Shown: positions 1-8,517 of the stretch, piece after piece
How positions within the stretch are numbered: position 1 is the stretch's first letter
Layout of the letters: every line of letters starts with the position of its first letter
Translations under genes and position numbers: made by a program
DNA from: JBCDJG01 sp038748065
GTDB lineage: Bacteria > Pseudomonadota > Gammaproteobacteria > Pseudomonadales > Halieaceae
Direction: 5' to 3'
Assembly: GCA_038748065.1 (NCBI GenBank)
Contig: JBCDJG010000044.1
Location: forward strand, 1 to 41,584
DNA: 41,584 nucleotides
The notes under the pieces: model-generated
Databases searched by the model: none
Told to the model about the DNA's origin: nothing
Seen by the model: only the letters and a program-made list of their open reading frames with translations

Positions 1-75
1 ATTTTATCAATAGTAAATCCTCTGCTAGATTTAGGAGTAAATCAGCGAAAGTACATCGACAGAGGTGCGGGCGAC

Positions 76-1260
76 ATGGCAAACGGCAAGAAGTGGCAGA
101 AACTCAACTGGGAAGATCCTTTCCTGCTCGAGCAGCAACTCACTGACGAGCAGCGCATGGTGCGCGATTCTGCGCGTCAGTACGCCCAGGGGCACCTGTT
201 GCCGCGGGTCCAGGAAGCCTTCCGCCGCGAGGAGACCGATCCGCATATCTTCCGCGAGATGGGCGAGATGGGCCTTCTCGGTTCAACCATCGAGGGCTAC
301 GGCTGCCCTGGCGTTGATTACATCTGTTACGGGCTGGTAGCACGCGAGGTCGAGCGCGTTGATTCCGGCTATCGCTCCATGATGAGCGTGCAGTCATCAC
401 TGGTGATGTACCCGATCTATGCCTACGGCACGGAAGCCCAACGTGAGAAATACCTGCCGAAACTCGCCACCGGCGAGTGGATCGGCTGCTTCGGCCTGAC
501 CGAGCCGGACCACGGCTCTGACCCTAGCTCCATGGTGACCCGGGCACGCAGCGTCGACGGCGGCTATCGCATCTCCGGCTCAAAAATGTGGATCAGCAAC
601 AGCCCGATCGCGGACGTCTTCGTGGTCTGGGCCAAGACCGACGACGGCAAGATTCGCGGCTTCATACTCGAGAAGGGCATGGAAGGCCTGAGCGCGCCGA
701 AAATTGAAGGCAAGCTCGCCCTGCGCGCCTCCATCACCGGCGAGATTGCCATGGATGAGGTTTTTGTCAGCGAGGAGCAACTCATGCCTGGCGTCGAAGG
801 CCTCAAAGGGCCCTTTGGCTGCCTGAACAACGCGCGCTTCGGCATTGCCTGGGGTGCCCTCGGCGCCGCCGAGACCTGCTGGCACGCGGCTCGTGAATAC
901 ACGCTGGAGCGCACCCAGTTTGGCGTGCCCCTGGCCTCCAAGCAGCTTATCCAGCTGAAACTGGCCGATATGCAGACCGAGATTGGGATCGGCCTGCAAG
1001 CCTGCCACCGCGCCGGTGAGCTGATGGACGCTGGCGAGATCGCACCGGAGCTGATCTCGCTGATCAAGCGCAATTCCTGCGGCAAGGCGCTGGATATCGC
1101 CCGCAATGCCCGCGATATGCTAGGCGGCAACGGCATATCGGACGAATACCCGATCATGCGCCACATGGTGAACCTCGAGGTGGTCAACACCTACGAAGGC
1201 ACCCATGACGTTCACGCGCTGATCCTCGGCCGCACGCAGACAGATATACCTGCGTTCTGA
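76..1260 (+). CDS. gcdH: glutaryl-CoA dehydrogenase (decarboxylating type)
   Basis: FAD flavoprotein of the acyl-CoA dehydrogenase family, expected to oxidise and decarboxylate glutaryl-CoA to crotonyl-CoA in the cytoplasm (lysine, tryptophan or aromatic catabolism). At 394 residues it is normal length. The family fingerprint EVERVDSGYRSMMSVQSS (about 91-108) carries the substrate-binding Glu and Arg100. LTEPDHGSDPSS sits in the flavin region, and NTYEGTHD near the C-terminus supplies catalytic Glu374. Retention of the Glu/Arg/Tyr-Glu set argues for the decarboxylating form. A GAGGT Shine-Dalgarno lies 9 bases before the ATG. The 75 bases upstream are AT-rich and may hold the operon promoter. 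The stop overlaps the next start (ATGA), so the two are translationally coupled. Confidence 0.95.
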   Translation: MANGKKWQKLNWEDPFLLEQQLTDEQRMVRDSARQYAQGHLLPRVQEAFRREETDPHIFREMGEMGLLGSTIEGYGCPGVDYICYGLVAREVERVDSGYRSMMSVQSSLVMYPIYAYGTEAQREKYLPKLATGEWIGCFGLTEPDHGSDPSSMVTRARSVDGGYRISGSKMWISNSPIADVFVVWAKTDDGKIRGFILEKGMEGLSAPKIEGKLALRASITGEIAMDEVFVSEEQLMPGVEGLKGPFGCLNNARFGIAWGALGAAETCWHAAREYTLERTQFGVPLASKQLIQLKLADMQTEIGIGLQACHRAGELMDAGEIAPELISLIKRNSCGKALDIARNARDMLGGNGISDEYPIMRHMVNLEVVNTYEGTHDVHALILGRTQTDIPAF

Positions 1261-2441
1261 TGAGTGCCCTGACAGGCCTCAAGGTGCTGGACCTGTCTCG
1301 GGTCCTCGCCGGGCCCTGGGCGAGCCAGACGCTGGCTGACCTCGGGGCGGAGGTCATCAAGGTGGAGCGGCCGGGGCAGGGTGACGATACCCGTGCCTGG
1401 GGCCCGCCCTGGATGCCCGATGCCGAGGGCAGCGACACCGGCGAATCGGCCTACTTCCTCTGCACCAATCGCGGCAAACGCTCTATCACTGTCGACATGA
1501 AGTCCGCACAGGGGCAAGCGCTGCTCAGGGAGCTGGCTGCCGAGAGCGACATCCTGATTGAGAACTTCAAGGTGGGCGGGGCCGCCAGCTTCGGCCTCGA
1601 CTATGCGAGCCTCAGTGAACTGAACCCACGCCTGATCTACTGCTCTATCACCGGCTTCGGCCAGACCGGCCCGTTGCGCGACCGGCCGGGCTACGATTTC
1701 CTGGTGCAGGCCATGGGCGGGCTGATGTCCGTCACCGGGCAGCCCGATGGCGAGGCGGGCGCCGGCCCACAGAAGGTGGGCGTGGCGCTCACCGACATCA
1801 TGACGGGCCTCTATGCCACGATCGGGATTCTCGCCGCACTTGCTGAACGGGAGAAGTCCGGGCTGGGCCAGCAGGTTGACCTGGCTTTACTGGATGTGAC
1901 CGCTGCGACCCTGGCTAACCAGGCAAGCAACTTCCTGGTGGGTGGCCAGAATCCCTCGCGCCTCGGCAACGCGCATCCGAACATCGTGCCCTACCAGAGC
2001 TTTGTGTGTGCCGACGGGCACCTCATCGTCGCGGTGGGTAATGACGCGCAGTTTGCCCGTTACGTGAGCGCGATAGGGCGGGCAGAGCTGGCCGACGATG
2101 AGCGTTTCGCCACCAACGCGGCGAGAGTGGCTAACCGCGACAGCCTGGTGCCCCTGCTGCAGGGGGAGATGCTGCGGCGCGGTAAGGACGAGTGGCTCGC
2201 CGCACTCGAGGCGGCCGGTGTGCCCGCGGGCCCTATCAACTCGGTGGCGGAGGTCTTTGCCGAGCCGCAGATACAGGCACGCGGCATGCAGGTGAACATC
2301 CCCCACCCGCTGAACCCCGACCTGCAACTGGTGGGCAGCCCAATCAAACTCTCCCGCACGCCGGTTCAGTATGCCGGCGCACCCCCGACTTTGGGCGAGC
2401 ACACCGAAGAGCTTATTGAATCGTTGCAGCGAGGTGGTTAG
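1260..2441 (+). CDS. CaiB/BaiF family (class III) CoA-transferase, probably glutarate-activating
   Basis: Class III CoA-transferase, 393 residues, normal length. The N-terminal KVLDLSRVLAGPW motif and the ALTDIMTGLYA motif with the expected catalytic Asp179 are both present. These enzymes move CoA between acids through an aspartyl-CoA thioester. Its 4-base ATGA overlap with gcdH matches the well-known bacterial gcdH/CoA-transferase pairing and the human SUGCT relationship, so the likely substrate is glutarate with succinyl-CoA as donor. That substrate is inferred from context, not visible in the sequence. Cytoplasmic. Confidence 0.9.
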   Translation: MSALTGLKVLDLSRVLAGPWASQTLADLGAEVIKVERPGQGDDTRAWGPPWMPDAEGSDTGESAYFLCTNRGKRSITVDMKSAQGQALLRELAAESDILIENFKVGGAASFGLDYASLSELNPRLIYCSITGFGQTGPLRDRPGYDFLVQAMGGLMSVTGQPDGEAGAGPQKVGVALTDIMTGLYATIGILAALAEREKSGLGQQVDLALLDVTAATLANQASNFLVGGQNPSRLGNAHPNIVPYQSFVCADGHLIVAVGNDAQFARYVSAIGRAELADDERFATNAARVANRDSLVPLLQGEMLRRGKDEWLAALEAAGVPAGPINSVAEVFAEPQIQARGMQVNIPHPLNPDLQLVGSPIKLSRTPVQYAGAPPTLGEHTEELIESLQRGG

Positions 2442-2473
2442 TCTGGCGGGCCACTAAGCCGCCGGAGAGCGCG

Positions 2474-3619
2474 ATGAAAAAGGCCCTGGTTGTCCTGGCG
2501 ATACTGCTGCTGGGATCCTGCGCGGTATTGAATCTCGGGAAACAGCCGGAGCCCTTCCCGGATGGCTCCGCCAGCCTGGAACGGCTGGCCCCGGGGCCCC
2601 TGGCAATTACCTCACGCGCCGAGACCTTCGTTGATAGCTCTCGGCCTACGCAGGCTAACGGCGATTTTGCCGGTAGCGATGAACGCACTCTCTCGGGTCG
2701 TGTCTGGCACCCGGCAGATAAGGCCGAAGGCCCGTTCCCGCTGGTGGTCTACAGCCACGGTTTCACCTCCTTCCACGAGGGCGGCAAGTACATCGCTGAG
2801 CACCTGGCGAGCCTGGGTTATATTGTTGTGGCCGTGGACTACCCACTGACCAACATGAATGCCCCTGGCGGTCCGCTGGTGCAGGATGTCGTCAACCAAC
2901 CGGGTGACGTCAGTTTTTTGATCGACAGCCTGATCGTGCAATCGGCCACCGCTGGCCACCCGCTGGAAGGTATGGTCGATGCTGAACGAATTGGCGCGAC
3001 CGGGATTTCCCTCGGCGGGATGACAACCACGCTGGCCGCGTTTCACCCCGACATGCGCGACTCACGCATCAAGGCGGCGCTATCCATTGCCGGCCCGACT
3101 TCGCCCTTCACCGAGCTGTTCTTCACGTTTACAGAGATGCCCTTCCTGATGCTTGCGGGGGATATCGATGCGCTGGTGCCATACCCCAGCAATGCCGCGC
3201 CGGTGCCCGATGTAGTGCCGGGCGGTGAACTGGTCACCCTGGCAGGGGGCTCCCATACGGGCTTTGCCGACCCTGCGGCGAGCCTGCGTTGGCTCACTAA
3301 CCCCGACGCGATCGGTTGCTACATGGTCAAGCGCACGATCGATGATGCCGCGGAGGAGCCCTGGTATAACCTGCTCGGAACGCCCGAGCAGGGGATCAAT
3401 TACTCGGTCGAGAACGAACTCTGCCTGATGGACCCGCTTCCCGAAGCGATGAACGTGTTGCGCCAGCACATGATCACCACGGTGGTGGCTGGCAGCTTTT
3501 TTGAGGCGCAGTTCGCCGATGAGGCGGGAACACGTGAGTCGGCGGCGCTGTTCCTGCGCGAAACCCTGGCGCGTGAGCTGGCCGATGTCAGCTATCGCGG
3601 GCCGTCAGAGGGCGGGTAA
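2474..3619 (+). CDS. alpha/beta-hydrolase lipoprotein (PAF-acetylhydrolase/dienelactone-hydrolase-like)
   Basis: Exported serine hydrolase of 381 residues. It has a short signal peptide ending in lipobox LGSC (Cys16), so it is probably a lipid-anchored periplasmic or outer-membrane protein. An oxyanion-type YSHGF segment lies near 93. The nucleophile elbow is GISLGG with Ser179, the acid is in AGDID (Asp230 or Asp232), and the base is His261 in GGSHTGF, completing a triad. GGAG lies 7 bases before the ATG. It is 32 bases after the CoA-transferase and 3 bases before the thiolase, so it is co-transcribed. It may release an acid or alcohol from an ester outside the cytoplasm for the operon's catabolic enzymes; the substrate is unknown. 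Confidence 0.8.
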   Translation: MKKALVVLAILLLGSCAVLNLGKQPEPFPDGSASLERLAPGPLAITSRAETFVDSSRPTQANGDFAGSDERTLSGRVWHPADKAEGPFPLVVYSHGFTSFHEGGKYIAEHLASLGYIVVAVDYPLTNMNAPGGPLVQDVVNQPGDVSFLIDSLIVQSATAGHPLEGMVDAERIGATGISLGGMTTTLAAFHPDMRDSRIKAALSIAGPTSPFTELFFTFTEMPFLMLAGDIDALVPYPSNAAPVPDVVPGGELVTLAGGSHTGFADPAASLRWLTNPDAIGCYMVKRTIDDAAEEPWYNLLGTPEQGINYSVENELCLMDPLPEAMNVLRQHMITTVVAGSFFEAQFADEAGTRESAALFLRETLARELADVSYRGPSEGG

Positions 3620-3622
3620 GGC

Positions 3623-4873
3623 ATGAGTAAATCCATTTACATTCTCGGTGGCAGCCAGACGGACTTTGCCCGCAACTGGGCGCGCGAGGGCTTCGCCATC
3701 GAAGACATGTTTGCCGAGAGCCTGACCTCAGCCGTTCGCGATGCAGAGATTGAACCGGCGCAGATAGACGTCGGGCACGTGGGTAACTTTGTCGCCGAGC
3801 TGTTTGCCCGTCAGGGGCTGCTCGGTGGTTTCTTTGGCATGATCTACCCCGAGCTCGCTGACCTGCCGACCTCACGGCACGAGGCGGCCTGTGCGTCCGG
3901 CTCCATCGCTGCATTGAGCGCCATGCGTGACATCGAGGCAGGTCACTACGATATCGCCTGTGTGCTGGGCCTTGAGCTCATGCGCAACGTTGACGGCCAT
4001 ACCGGTGCGGAATACCTGGGCGCCGCGACTTTCACAGGTCACGAAGCGCGGCCCGAGGACTGCGATTTTCCCTGGCCGCATATGTTCGATCGGCTCATCG
4101 AGGAGTACGACCGCCGCTACGGCATCGATGTCGATCACCTCAATCGCATTGCCGAAATCAACTTTGGTAATGCCCGGCAGAATCCCCTCGCCCAGACCCG
4201 CGGCTGGCAATTCGCAGAGGGCGCCTTCAGCTGCAACGATGATCTCAACCCGGTGATCGAAGGCCGCGTGCGCAAGCAGGACTGCGGGCAGATCACCGAC
4301 GGTGCCGCCTGCGTGATTCTCGCCAGCGAGAAGGCTGCGCGCGAGCACGCGTCGAAGCGGGGTCTCGCGCTTGCCGACATACCGAGGATCAAGGGCTGGG
4401 GTCACCGCTCGGCGCCCATCCTGCTGGATCGCAAGCTTGAACTGAGCCACGACAAGCCACTGGTTTTCCCCCACGCCGCTGTCTGCCTCAAAGAGGCTGC
4501 CCAGCGCGCAGGCCTTGCCGAGGTGGCCGCTCTCGACGGCCTGGAAACCCACGACTGTTTTACCATGACCGAATACATGGCCATTGACCATGCCGGCCTG
4601 ACGGCGCCCGGCCAGAGTTGGCAGGCGATAGAGTCAGGCCGCATCACGAAAGACGGCGATTTCCCGATCAATCCCAGCGGCGGGCTGATCGGGCTGGGCC
4701 ACCCGGTAGGCGCAACCGGCGTGCGCATGCTGCTGGATTGCGCGCGGCAGGTCAGTGGCCGCGCCGGCGATTGCCAGCTGCCAAAAGCCGAGAACATGAT
4801 CACCTTTAACGTCGGCGGCAGCACGACAACCTGCGCGAGTTTCGTCGTCGGTGTGGGCGCCAACCCGGGCTGA
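3623..4873 (+). CDS. SCP2-type thiolase (acetyl-CoA acetyltransferase family)
   Basis: Thiolase-fold enzyme of 416 residues. The nucleophilic cysteine is Cys90 in HEAACASGS. The second motif is HDCF (310-313), characteristic of SCP2-type thiolases, in which this Cys serves as the acid/base otherwise supplied by the C-terminal CxG cysteine. The GHP motif is at 359-361. The C-terminal block reads FNVGGSTTT without a CxG cysteine, as expected for this subgroup. It begins 3 bases after the hydrolase stop and overlaps the next thiolase by ATGA. The likely role is cleavage of a 3-ketoacyl-CoA. No DUF35 partner gene, common beside some SCP2 thiolases, is seen in the window. Confidence 0.85.
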   Translation: MSKSIYILGGSQTDFARNWAREGFAIEDMFAESLTSAVRDAEIEPAQIDVGHVGNFVAELFARQGLLGGFFGMIYPELADLPTSRHEAACASGSIAALSAMRDIEAGHYDIACVLGLELMRNVDGHTGAEYLGAATFTGHEARPEDCDFPWPHMFDRLIEEYDRRYGIDVDHLNRIAEINFGNARQNPLAQTRGWQFAEGAFSCNDDLNPVIEGRVRKQDCGQITDGAACVILASEKAAREHASKRGLALADIPRIKGWGHRSAPILLDRKLELSHDKPLVFPHAAVCLKEAAQRAGLAEVAALDGLETHDCFTMTEYMAIDHAGLTAPGQSWQAIESGRITKDGDFPINPSGGLIGLGHPVGATGVRMLLDCARQVSGRAGDCQLPKAENMITFNVGGSTTTCASFVVGVGANPG

Positions 4874-6075
4874 TGCGCGACGTCTACATTTACGACGCCA
4901 TCCGCAGTCCGCGCACGCGGGCGAAAGACGATGGCGGCCTGCACGACCTGACACCCCACGACCTGCTGAAATCCCTCTACCAGAGCCTGCGGCAGCGCAC
5001 TGGGCTGGACCCCGCGGGGGTAGGTGAAGTGATTCTCGGCTGCGTGACCCAGCGCGGGGAGCAGGCGGGTAACATTGCGCGCTCCTCTGTCTTGCATGCC
5101 GGCTGGCCAGACTCGGTCAGCGGCTTGACCGTATCCCGTTTCTGCTCCTCCAGTATCGACGCCATCAGTATTGCCGGCCTCAAGATCGCCGCGCAGCAGG
5201 AAGAGGCAATAGTCGCCGGAGGCATCGAGATGATGTCGCGCGTGCCCATGCTGTCCGACGAGGCGCGGGTATTCACCGACCCGCAGTATGCCGCCGAGAG
5301 CCGCATGCTGCTGATGGGTAGCGGCGCGGATCTCATTGCGAGCCTGTGTGGCGTGAGCCGGGAGCAGGCTGACGCCGTTGCGCTCGCCAGCCAGCGGCGA
5401 GCCGCTGCTGCGCAATCGGCGGGCCGCTTTACGTCTATTGTGCCGGTGCGCAACCCGGTAACAGGCGTCGATGTCGTCAAGGATGAGTGCATACGCGGCG
5501 ATATCACTGCTGAACAATTGGCTGCGCTGGCACCTGCCTTCGAGGCGCTTGGCGCGGCGGGTGCCGATGGATTGCAGCTCGCAAGCAACCCCGGGCTCGA
5601 GGCCATCACCCATATCCACACGGCCGGTAACTCGCCCGCTATGGCGGACGCGGCAAGCCTCGTGCTGCTCGGCTCGAGGCAGAGGGGTGAAGCACTTGCT
5701 TGCCCCCCACGCGCGCGGCTCGTCGCCGCGGTCACCGCTAGTGATGACCCCTTACAGGTGCTGACGGGCTGTATCGCGGCAACGCGCCGGCTGCTGCACG
5801 AGCAGGGACTGGTGCCGGAGGAGATCGATCTGTTTGAGGTACACGAGGCCTTTGCTGCGACCGTGGTGAAGCTGCAGCAGGAGCTCGCCATTCCCGAAGA
5901 CAAGCTGAATGTGAACGGCGGGGTTATTGCGCTGGGGCACCCCATGGGGGCGACGGGCGCTATCATGGCAGGTATGCTGCTCGATGAGATGGAGCGGCGT
6001 GACGTCAGGCGCGGCATCGTCGCCGCCAGTGGCGCCGGAGGTTCCGGCAGTGCGCTGCTGATAGAAAGAGAATAA
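4873..6075 (+). CDS. acetyl-CoA acyltransferase (thiolase) with atypical C-terminal active site
   Basis: Second thiolase of the operon, 400 residues. Nucleophile Cys91 lies in SRFCSSS. HEAF (324-327) is the form seen in FadI/trifunctional-type thiolases. GHP with His356 is present. The last motif, which normally carries the second catalytic Cys (CxG), reads AASGAGG, so the cysteine position is Ser386 (AGT codon at 6028-6030). This could slow, redirect or abolish the Claisen step. It overlaps the upstream thiolase by ATGA and ends 20 bases before the carotenoid oxygenase. It may form acetoacetyl-CoA or cleave a longer ketoacyl-CoA, or work as a pair with its neighbour; the pairing is inference. 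Confidence 0.85.
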   Translation: MRDVYIYDAIRSPRTRAKDDGGLHDLTPHDLLKSLYQSLRQRTGLDPAGVGEVILGCVTQRGEQAGNIARSSVLHAGWPDSVSGLTVSRFCSSSIDAISIAGLKIAAQQEEAIVAGGIEMMSRVPMLSDEARVFTDPQYAAESRMLLMGSGADLIASLCGVSREQADAVALASQRRAAAAQSAGRFTSIVPVRNPVTGVDVVKDECIRGDITAEQLAALAPAFEALGAAGADGLQLASNPGLEAITHIHTAGNSPAMADAASLVLLGSRQRGEALACPPRARLVAAVTASDDPLQVLTGCIAATRRLLHEQGLVPEEIDLFEVHEAFAATVVKLQQELAIPEDKLNVNGGVIALGHPMGATGAIMAGMLLDEMERRDVRRGIVAASGAGGSGSALLIERE

Positions 6076-6095
6076 AGAGAAAGAGGTAAAGGCCC

Positions 6096-7613
6096 ATGGC
6101 TGTAACGCAGGCACTCAGGGAATACCCTACCGCAGACCGTTGCCTTGGCAGCGTTCCCCACTTCGACGATACGCCACAGTGGATTTACGACCACGACAAT
6201 CCCTACCTGCACGGCGTGTACGCGCCGACCTCTGACGAAATGTCAGTCGAGAATTTGCCGGTAGAGGGCGAACTGCCTGCGGATCTGGTCGGTGCTTATT
6301 TCCGTAACGGCCCAAACCCGATTCATCAGCCGGAGTTCCGCTACCACCCCTTCGACGGTGACGGCATGGTGCACGGGGTGTACTTTCGCGATGGCAAGGC
6401 GTGCTATCGCAACCGTTATGTACAAACACGTGCGTTAGTGGAAGAGGCCGCGGCGGGGCGCTCAGTGTCCCCGGGCGTGATGGGCCCCTTCGATTACAGT
6501 GTTTCCAGTTTCGGTATCAAGGACACCTCAAATACCGACGTGTTCTGGTACGCGGGCGACATTATGACGCTGTGGTACAACGCAGGCCATCCCTACCGGC
6601 TCGACAGCCATAGCCTGGAGACCCGGAGCCACTTTCAGTTGAACGGGCGAGAGCCCCTGCGCATGTCCGCGCACTCCAAAGTGGATTGGGCTACCGGCGA
6701 GCTGTTGTTTTTCGACTACGGCGACGAGCCACCCTACATGACCTACGGTGTGGCCGACCCGAGCGGCAAGCTGGTGCACGAAGTGCCCATTGATTTGCCC
6801 GGCGCACGACTGCCACACGACATCGGCTTCACCATCCACTATGCAATCCTTCACGACCTGCCGTTCTTTCACGACCTCGACGTGTTGCGCAAGCACCGCT
6901 ACCGCGTGCTGACCTTTTACAAGGATATGCCGACGCGCTTCGGCCTGATTCCCCGGCGCGGTGATGGCAGCGAGGTGCGCTGGTTTGAGTGCGAGCCCTG
7001 CTACATCCTGCACGTGACCAACTGCTGGGAGGAGGGCGACTGGGTCGTCATGGATGGCTGCCGTTCCACCAACCCGATGCCCCAGGCACAGCCCGGTGAG
7101 GGCGAGCTGGCCTCCATGCTCGCCTACATGCGGCTGGAGGCAAACGCCTATCGCTGGCGTTTCAACCTGAAGACCGGTGAGGTACGCGAAGGCGACATCG
7201 ATGATCTGAACACCGAGTTCAACAAGTCTAACCCCATCTTCCACGGCGTGAAAAGCCGCTTCTCCTACAACCAGCGCATACCGCTACTGCACGAGGGTGG
7301 GCATACGCTGCGCTTCACTGGGCTGGTCAAGTACGACAACGATACGGGTAAGCGTTGGCAGTGTGACTATGGGCCCGGCGTCTACGGCAGTGAGGCGGTG
7401 TTTGCGCCGAAGCCCGGCGCTGATCGCTCAAGTGCCGAAGACGATGGTTACGTGATCACCCTCGTGACGGACAGTAGCACCTGGCAGTCCGATTGCCTGG
7501 TGTTCGACGCGACGGATATCGCTGCCGGTCCCATAGCCAGGGTTCGTTTGCCACATAGAGTGCCCGCGGGCTTCCATGCTACCTGGGCCCGGGGTGAGGA
7601 CCTATATCGCTGA
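6096..7613 (+). CDS. carotenoid oxygenase / RPE65-family dioxygenase
   Basis: Non-haem iron dioxygenase that splits a C=C bond in carotenoids, apocarotenoids or stilbenes; 505 residues, normal length. The four iron ligands are recognisable: His193 (SAHSKVD), His241 (LPHDIGF), His306 (ILHVTNCWEE) and His494 (GFHATW). The N-terminal RNGPNP and FDGDGMVHG motifs are typical. No signal peptide, so cytoplasmic. AAAGAGGT precedes the ATG by about 8 bases. It is the last gene of the operon, and its end overlaps the convergent gene by 12 bases. The co-transcribed CoA enzymes suggest that the cleavage product feeds beta-oxidation. Whether the substrate is a carotenoid or a lignostilbene-like aromatic cannot be told from sequence. 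Confidence 0.92.
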   Translation: MAVTQALREYPTADRCLGSVPHFDDTPQWIYDHDNPYLHGVYAPTSDEMSVENLPVEGELPADLVGAYFRNGPNPIHQPEFRYHPFDGDGMVHGVYFRDGKACYRNRYVQTRALVEEAAAGRSVSPGVMGPFDYSVSSFGIKDTSNTDVFWYAGDIMTLWYNAGHPYRLDSHSLETRSHFQLNGREPLRMSAHSKVDWATGELLFFDYGDEPPYMTYGVADPSGKLVHEVPIDLPGARLPHDIGFTIHYAILHDLPFFHDLDVLRKHRYRVLTFYKDMPTRFGLIPRRGDGSEVRWFECEPCYILHVTNCWEEGDWVVMDGCRSTNPMPQAQPGEGELASMLAYMRLEANAYRWRFNLKTGEVREGDIDDLNTEFNKSNPIFHGVKSRFSYNQRIPLLHEGGHTLRFTGLVKYDNDTGKRWQCDYGPGVYGSEAVFAPKPGADRSSAEDDGYVITLVTDSSTWQSDCLVFDATDIAAGPIARVRLPHRVPAGFHATWARGEDLYR

Positions 7614-8438
7614 CCGTCGCGCGGCCCAACCCAGGCCGCTCAGGATGAGAGCCAGTGCCAGTAGCGCCCAGGCGTTGTTGACGGGTACGCCTGTCGGGGC
7701 TGAGCTGCCCTGGACCTGGGCGAGACAAACCGAGGAGTCCAGGCTGATCAGCGCCACATGATCGATCACAGCACGGGGCAGAGTGCCGCCACTTTCAGCG
7801 ATCGAATAACCACCGGAAGCTGACTCAACGCCGACAACCCGGCCTATGGTTGTCGGTATGGTAATCACTCTTTCGATTGTCCCGTCTGGGTTTTGGGAGC
7901 TAACCAGCGTTTGCCCGAGGCCGAATGTCTCAGCCACGACAATGTCTTCAGCTACCTCATCGCCAATGAACGCGAAGGCTTCGCCGGTTACGACGACCTC
8001 CGTGTTTTCCGGCTCCGGGGGGAAGGGCGCATTGACTGATACGTTTTCGCCCGAGCCAACTTCCGCATTACCCCGATCAGCACGCTCTGCGACGGGGGCT
8101 GAACGGTAATAGACGCACACCTCGACGGGGTCGCCGTCCTGCTCGTCGCCGGTGGGCGCGATCTCGCTCGCGAAAGCAAAGAAGCCTACGAAGGTAGATG
8201 TGCAGCCCTCCTCTAGCGTGCAGGGCTCTTGCACCTCTTGACCAAAAAACTGAGATACACTGATCGTATCTCCTTCTTCTGGAAATTCCGCGGACCGAGC
8301 ACTACGAGCGATATCATTGGCGACTGCGCCGTTTAACGCCTGGTATTGCTGCGAAGGCCCTCCGGTTTGGCGGAGTTCAGCACTGAAGGCTTGGGTTGCG
8401 ATCAGCAGCAGCGAGAAAAACAGCGCTCGGTAAAGCAT
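7602..8438 (-). CDS. secreted protein with IPTL-CTERM-like C-terminal sorting tail
   Basis: I do not recognise the 278-residue body. It has a cleavable N-terminal signal (residues 1-20, ending AFSA) and a Cys pair near the middle (PCTLEEGC). The C-terminus is tripartite: VPVNNAWALL, a hydrophobic helix, then AARR. This resembles IPTL-CTERM signals processed by an exosortase-like enzyme and would place the protein in the envelope or extracellular matrix. No exosortase gene is in the window. It is convergent with the carotenoid oxygenase (12-base overlap). The tail assignment is by eye and moderate; the function is unknown. Confidence 0.7.
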   Translation of the reverse strand: MLYRALFFSLLLIATQAFSAELRQTGGPSQQYQALNGAVANDIARSARSAEFPEEGDTISVSQFFGQEVQEPCTLEEGCTSTFVGFFAFASEIAPTGDEQDGDPVEVCVYYRSAPVAERADRGNAEVGSGENVSVNAPFPPEPENTEVVVTGEAFAFIGDEVAEDIVVAETFGLGQTLVSSQNPDGTIERVITIPTTIGRVVGVESASGGYSIAESGGTLPRAVIDHVALISLDSSVCLAQVQGSSAPTGVPVNNAWALLALALILSGLGWAARRSAI

Positions 8439-8517
8439 TAAGAATGGCCCCGTGGTCTTTGAATAAAGGCGAAGGGTAGCCTAATTGGGCCGCGGCTGCA
8501 CTCAGCACTTTCGCGCG

